Assembly (NCBI GenBank): GCA_903911145.1
Contig: CAIWCD010000014.1
Span: forward strand, 124,001-188,000
Direction: 5' to 3'
Length of the DNA: 64,000 nucleotides
Source of the DNA: an uncultured delta proteobacterium
Lineage (GTDB): Bacteria; Myxococcota; Myxococcia; Myxococcales; 40CM-4-68-19
This document shows positions 62,369 to 64,000 of this stretch, in pieces. Under the pieces are notes generated by a model, which saw only the letters and a list, made by a program, of their open reading frames with translations, did no database searches and was not told the DNA's origin. The position numbers were made by a program, and so were the translations under genes. The first letter of the stretch is position 1; each line of letters begins with the position of its first letter.

Positions 62369-63787
62369 TTAGCCGTTGGCAGAGTTGCTGGCCGCCGTCG
62401 ATTGAGCGGTCAGGTAATTGTTGTTGGACTTCAGGGTGCTGACGATCGACTCCATGTTGGCGAACTGCTGCACCAGGTTGGCCTGGTAGATCTTGATCTG
62501 CGCCTGCAGGTCATTTTCCTGGCTGGCGATCTGCGTGATCTGATCGTTCATCCCGGTGGTGCGCGCGGAGAGCGCTCCTGTGGAGAGGGACGTGTAGTCG
62601 GTCGTGATCTGCATCGCCAGCTGCGCGATGCTGTCGGAGGAGAGTCCGAACATCGCGTTGACCGCGTTCGGATCCTTGGCCAGCGCGCCCGACAGCACGG
62701 TTGTATCCAGCGAGAGTGTGCCGTCGGTGTAGCTGGTCGTCAGGCCCATCGCCGGCAGCGAGGTGATGTCGGTCGCTTCCGAGATCGTCGACGTGAAGAG
62801 CTTCTGCAGCCGTTGCTGGAGATTCGTCATCGTCGAATCGCCGGCGAGAGACGTCGTCGCATCGGATCCTGCGGTGACGGCGAGCTGCGCCTGCACCAGC
62901 TTCATCACACCGTTGTACGCATTGATGAACGACTGCAGGTTGTTCGCCGTTGTCGTCGTGTCGGCCTGGATGTTCAGCGTCTCGTCTGCCGTGTCCTGCG
63001 CGGTCAGGTTGAGCGTGATGCCGGGAATGACGGTCGTGATCGCATTGGTCTGACTGGTGATCGGCAGCCCATCGACCGTCAGTGAAGCGTTCTTTGCCGT
63101 CGCGATACTTCCGAAAGTCGGAGCGACTCCGGTCGCGCCGACAGCCGGAGTGAACGAGAGCGCGAGCGCGTCACTCGGAATTCCTGTCGGCGGGAATCCC
63201 GTGCTGGTGGCTGTGATCGAGAGGTAGCTGCTGGTGCCGTCGGAGATGACCGCTGCGCTCGCGGGAACACCGGCTGACTTGATCGCGGTCGCAACAGTCA
63301 GAAGCGAGCTGCCGTCGGCAATCGTCACCGAATACGGCTTGCCCTGCACGGTCATGTTGAGCGTGCCACCGGAGAAGGTCTGCGTCGACGTGTAGCCTTG
63401 CGAACGGGACTTGGCCGCGACTGCGAGGTTCCCGACGTTGATGGTGTACGTGCCGGCCTGCGCTCCAACACTTGCTGACGCAGTGAACGCTGTGTTGGCG
63501 CCAGCCGTCAGACCGACTACGCCATTCTGCTGGAGGGCATCGGCCGCAGAGGAGAGGCTTTGCAGCGCCGAGGAGATCGCGCCGATCGCGGAGATCTGCG
63601 TCTGCAGCGCGGTGGTCTGTTTCTGGAGATTGGTGAGCGGCTGCGACTCAATCGAGACCAGCTCGCTGATGATGCTGTTGTCGTTCAGGCCCGACGAGGT
63701 GTTGGAGCTGGCGATGAGTTGAGAGATAGCAGTTGCAGTCGTCGATGCCGTGCTGGTCGTGCTGGTCGTGCTGGATACGGTGGACAC
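62369..63787 (-). CDS. fliD: Flagellar filament capping protein FliD
   Basis: 472 residues. The N-terminal helix region (SGLNDNSIISELVSIESQPLTNLQ) and a C-terminal coiled-coil (SARTTGMNDQITQIASQENDLQAQI) match FliD, the cap that folds flagellin at the filament tip. The middle domain is Ala/Thr/Ser-rich and beta-structured. It starts at GTG, with a perfect AAGGAGG six bases upstream. That site pairs with the bases before it (63795-63809), see the hairpin entry. Confidence 0.9.
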   Translation of the reverse strand: MSTVSSTTSTTSTASTTATAISQLIASSNTSSGLNDNSIISELVSIESQPLTNLQKQTTALQTQISAIGAISSALQSLSSAADALQQNGVVGLTAGANTAFTASASVGAQAGTYTINVGNLAVAAKSRSQGYTSTQTFSGGTLNMTVQGKPYSVTIADGSSLLTVATAIKSAGVPASAAVISDGTSSYLSITATSTGFPPTGIPSDALALSFTPAVGATGVAPTFGSIATAKNASLTVDGLPITSQTNAITTVIPGITLNLTAQDTADETLNIQADTTTTANNLQSFINAYNGVMKLVQAQLAVTAGSDATTSLAGDSTMTNLQQRLQKLFTSTISEATDITSLPAMGLTTSYTDGTLSLDTTVLSGALAKDPNAVNAMFGLSSDSIAQLAMQITTDYTSLSTGALSARTTGMNDQITQIASQENDLQAQIKIYQANLVQQFANMESIVSTLKSNNNYLTAQSTAASNSANG

Positions 63788-63794
63788 GGCACGC

Positions 63795-63809
63795 CTCCTT
63801 GAAAAGGAG
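63795..63809 (-). promoter_or_regulatory. Hairpin that hides the fliD ribosome-binding site
   Basis: On the - strand CTCCTT and AAGGAG are separated by three bases, so the AAGGAGG site of fliD can fold into a six-base-pair hairpin directly upstream of the GTG start. It is also just after the terminator stem. This could reduce fliD translation relative to flagellin. Confidence 0.55.
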
Positions 63810-63841
63810 CGTCCCGCTCGCGTCAGGCGACGAGCGGGACG
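63810..63841 (-). terminator. Rho-independent terminator after flagellin gene
   Basis: An 11-base perfect stem (63810-63820 with 63831-63841, sequence CGTCCCGCTCG) with a ten-base loop, followed on the - strand by a T-rich CTCCTTTTC. It lies between the flagellin stop and fliD, so flagellin transcription is probably partly uncoupled from fliD. Confidence 0.72.
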
Positions 63842-63868
63842 GCTCTCTCTATTCATTCAATCGGCGGA

Positions 63869-64000
63869 CTACTGGAGAAGCTTGAGCGCGATTTGCGGTT
63901 GCTGGTTCGCCTGGGCCAAGACGGACACACCGGCCTGCGACAGCACGTTGAGTCGACTCATGTTGCTCGTCTCCGTCGCGACATCGACGTCTCGGATGCG
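63869..64000 (-). CDS. fliC: Flagellin, C-terminal end, cut by window edge
   Basis: The last 43 codons of a flagellin, read on the - strand to the TAG at 63869-63871. The tail [22 protein letters not shown] and the final [14 protein letters not shown]-type end are characteristic of the conserved flagellin D0 helix. The start of the gene lies outside the window. Confidence 0.9.
   Translation of the reverse strand, partial: RIRDVDVATETSNMSRLNVLSQAGVSVLAQANQQPQIALKLLQ

Overview
The window comes from a high-GC, Gram-negative, flagellated bacterium. Evidence for an outer membrane includes a TonB-receptor-like barrel, LolA-like and LptG-like proteins, lipoproteins and a SurA-like protein. The mix of an ECF sigma/membrane protein/Ig-lipoprotein operon, a MerR regulator coupled to a sigma-region-4-only protein, a DUF3516-type helicase and many secreted proteins of unknown function looks deltaproteobacterial, most like Myxococcota. 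That assignment is an inference from gene style, not from a marker gene. I saw no rRNA, tRNA, CRISPR array, transposase or phage gene.

Layout. (1) 1-14096, + strand: a tightly packed aryl-polyene (APE/xanthomonadin/flexirubin-like) type II polyketide pigment cluster. It holds two ACPs, an AMP-ligase fused to a hotdog dehydratase, a glycosyltransferase, an LpxL-like acyltransferase, an aromatic amino acid ammonia-lyase, a thioesterase, a LolA-like carrier, an MMPL exporter, a DUF3261 lipoprotein, a KS, a chain-length-factor-like KS, a dehydratase, a ketoreductase and a second KS. Most genes overlap by 1-4 bases. (2) 14137-18100: a flavin-dependent halogenase-like enzyme, a TonB-receptor-like barrel and a DUF2062 membrane protein continue in the same direction. 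(3) 18075-26993: a deacetylase, a TolB/CsgG-like secreted protein, an aldehyde dehydrogenase, and an ECF sigma operon ending in a large Ig-repeat lipoprotein. (4) 27102-31349: a compact fatty-acid-modifying cassette with a fatty-acyl-AMP ligase, a cyclopropane synthase-like methyltransferase and an ACP, divergent from a membrane desaturase. (5) 31376-36450: rhomboid protease, helicase, MerR/sigma-4 pair and two long inverted repeats that may be structured RNAs, the second just upstream of purH. (6) 36556-47484: purH, purD, lptG, then dTDP-rhamnose genes, a Wzm/Wzt ABC exporter, a glycosyltransferase and a DPPR-synthase-like UbiA protein. (7) 47562-52129: HEAT protein, dnaJ, SurA-like, rimI, pyrD. 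(8) 52142-59420, - strand: a four-gene operon (CDP-alcohol phosphotransferase/GtrA/beta-barrel fusion, class III aminotransferase, MMPL transporter, PAP2) that looks like an undescribed lipid or glycolipid pathway. (9) 59713-64000: a phosphodiester glycosidase, a frameshifted HDOD gene and the flagellar genes fliS, fliD and the end of flagellin.

How it fits together: much of the window is devoted to building and exporting envelope lipids and glycans. The APE cluster carries its own starter-making lyase and transport machinery, and a halogenase that could decorate the pigment. The ligase/desaturase/methyltransferase/ACP cassette could make a tailored fatty acid on a dedicated carrier. The 52-59 kb operon combines head-group transfer, amino transfer and lipid export. 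These last two are the best candidates for undescribed systems. The 51.3-56.5 kb stretch also uses rare TTA leucine codons, unlike its surroundings.
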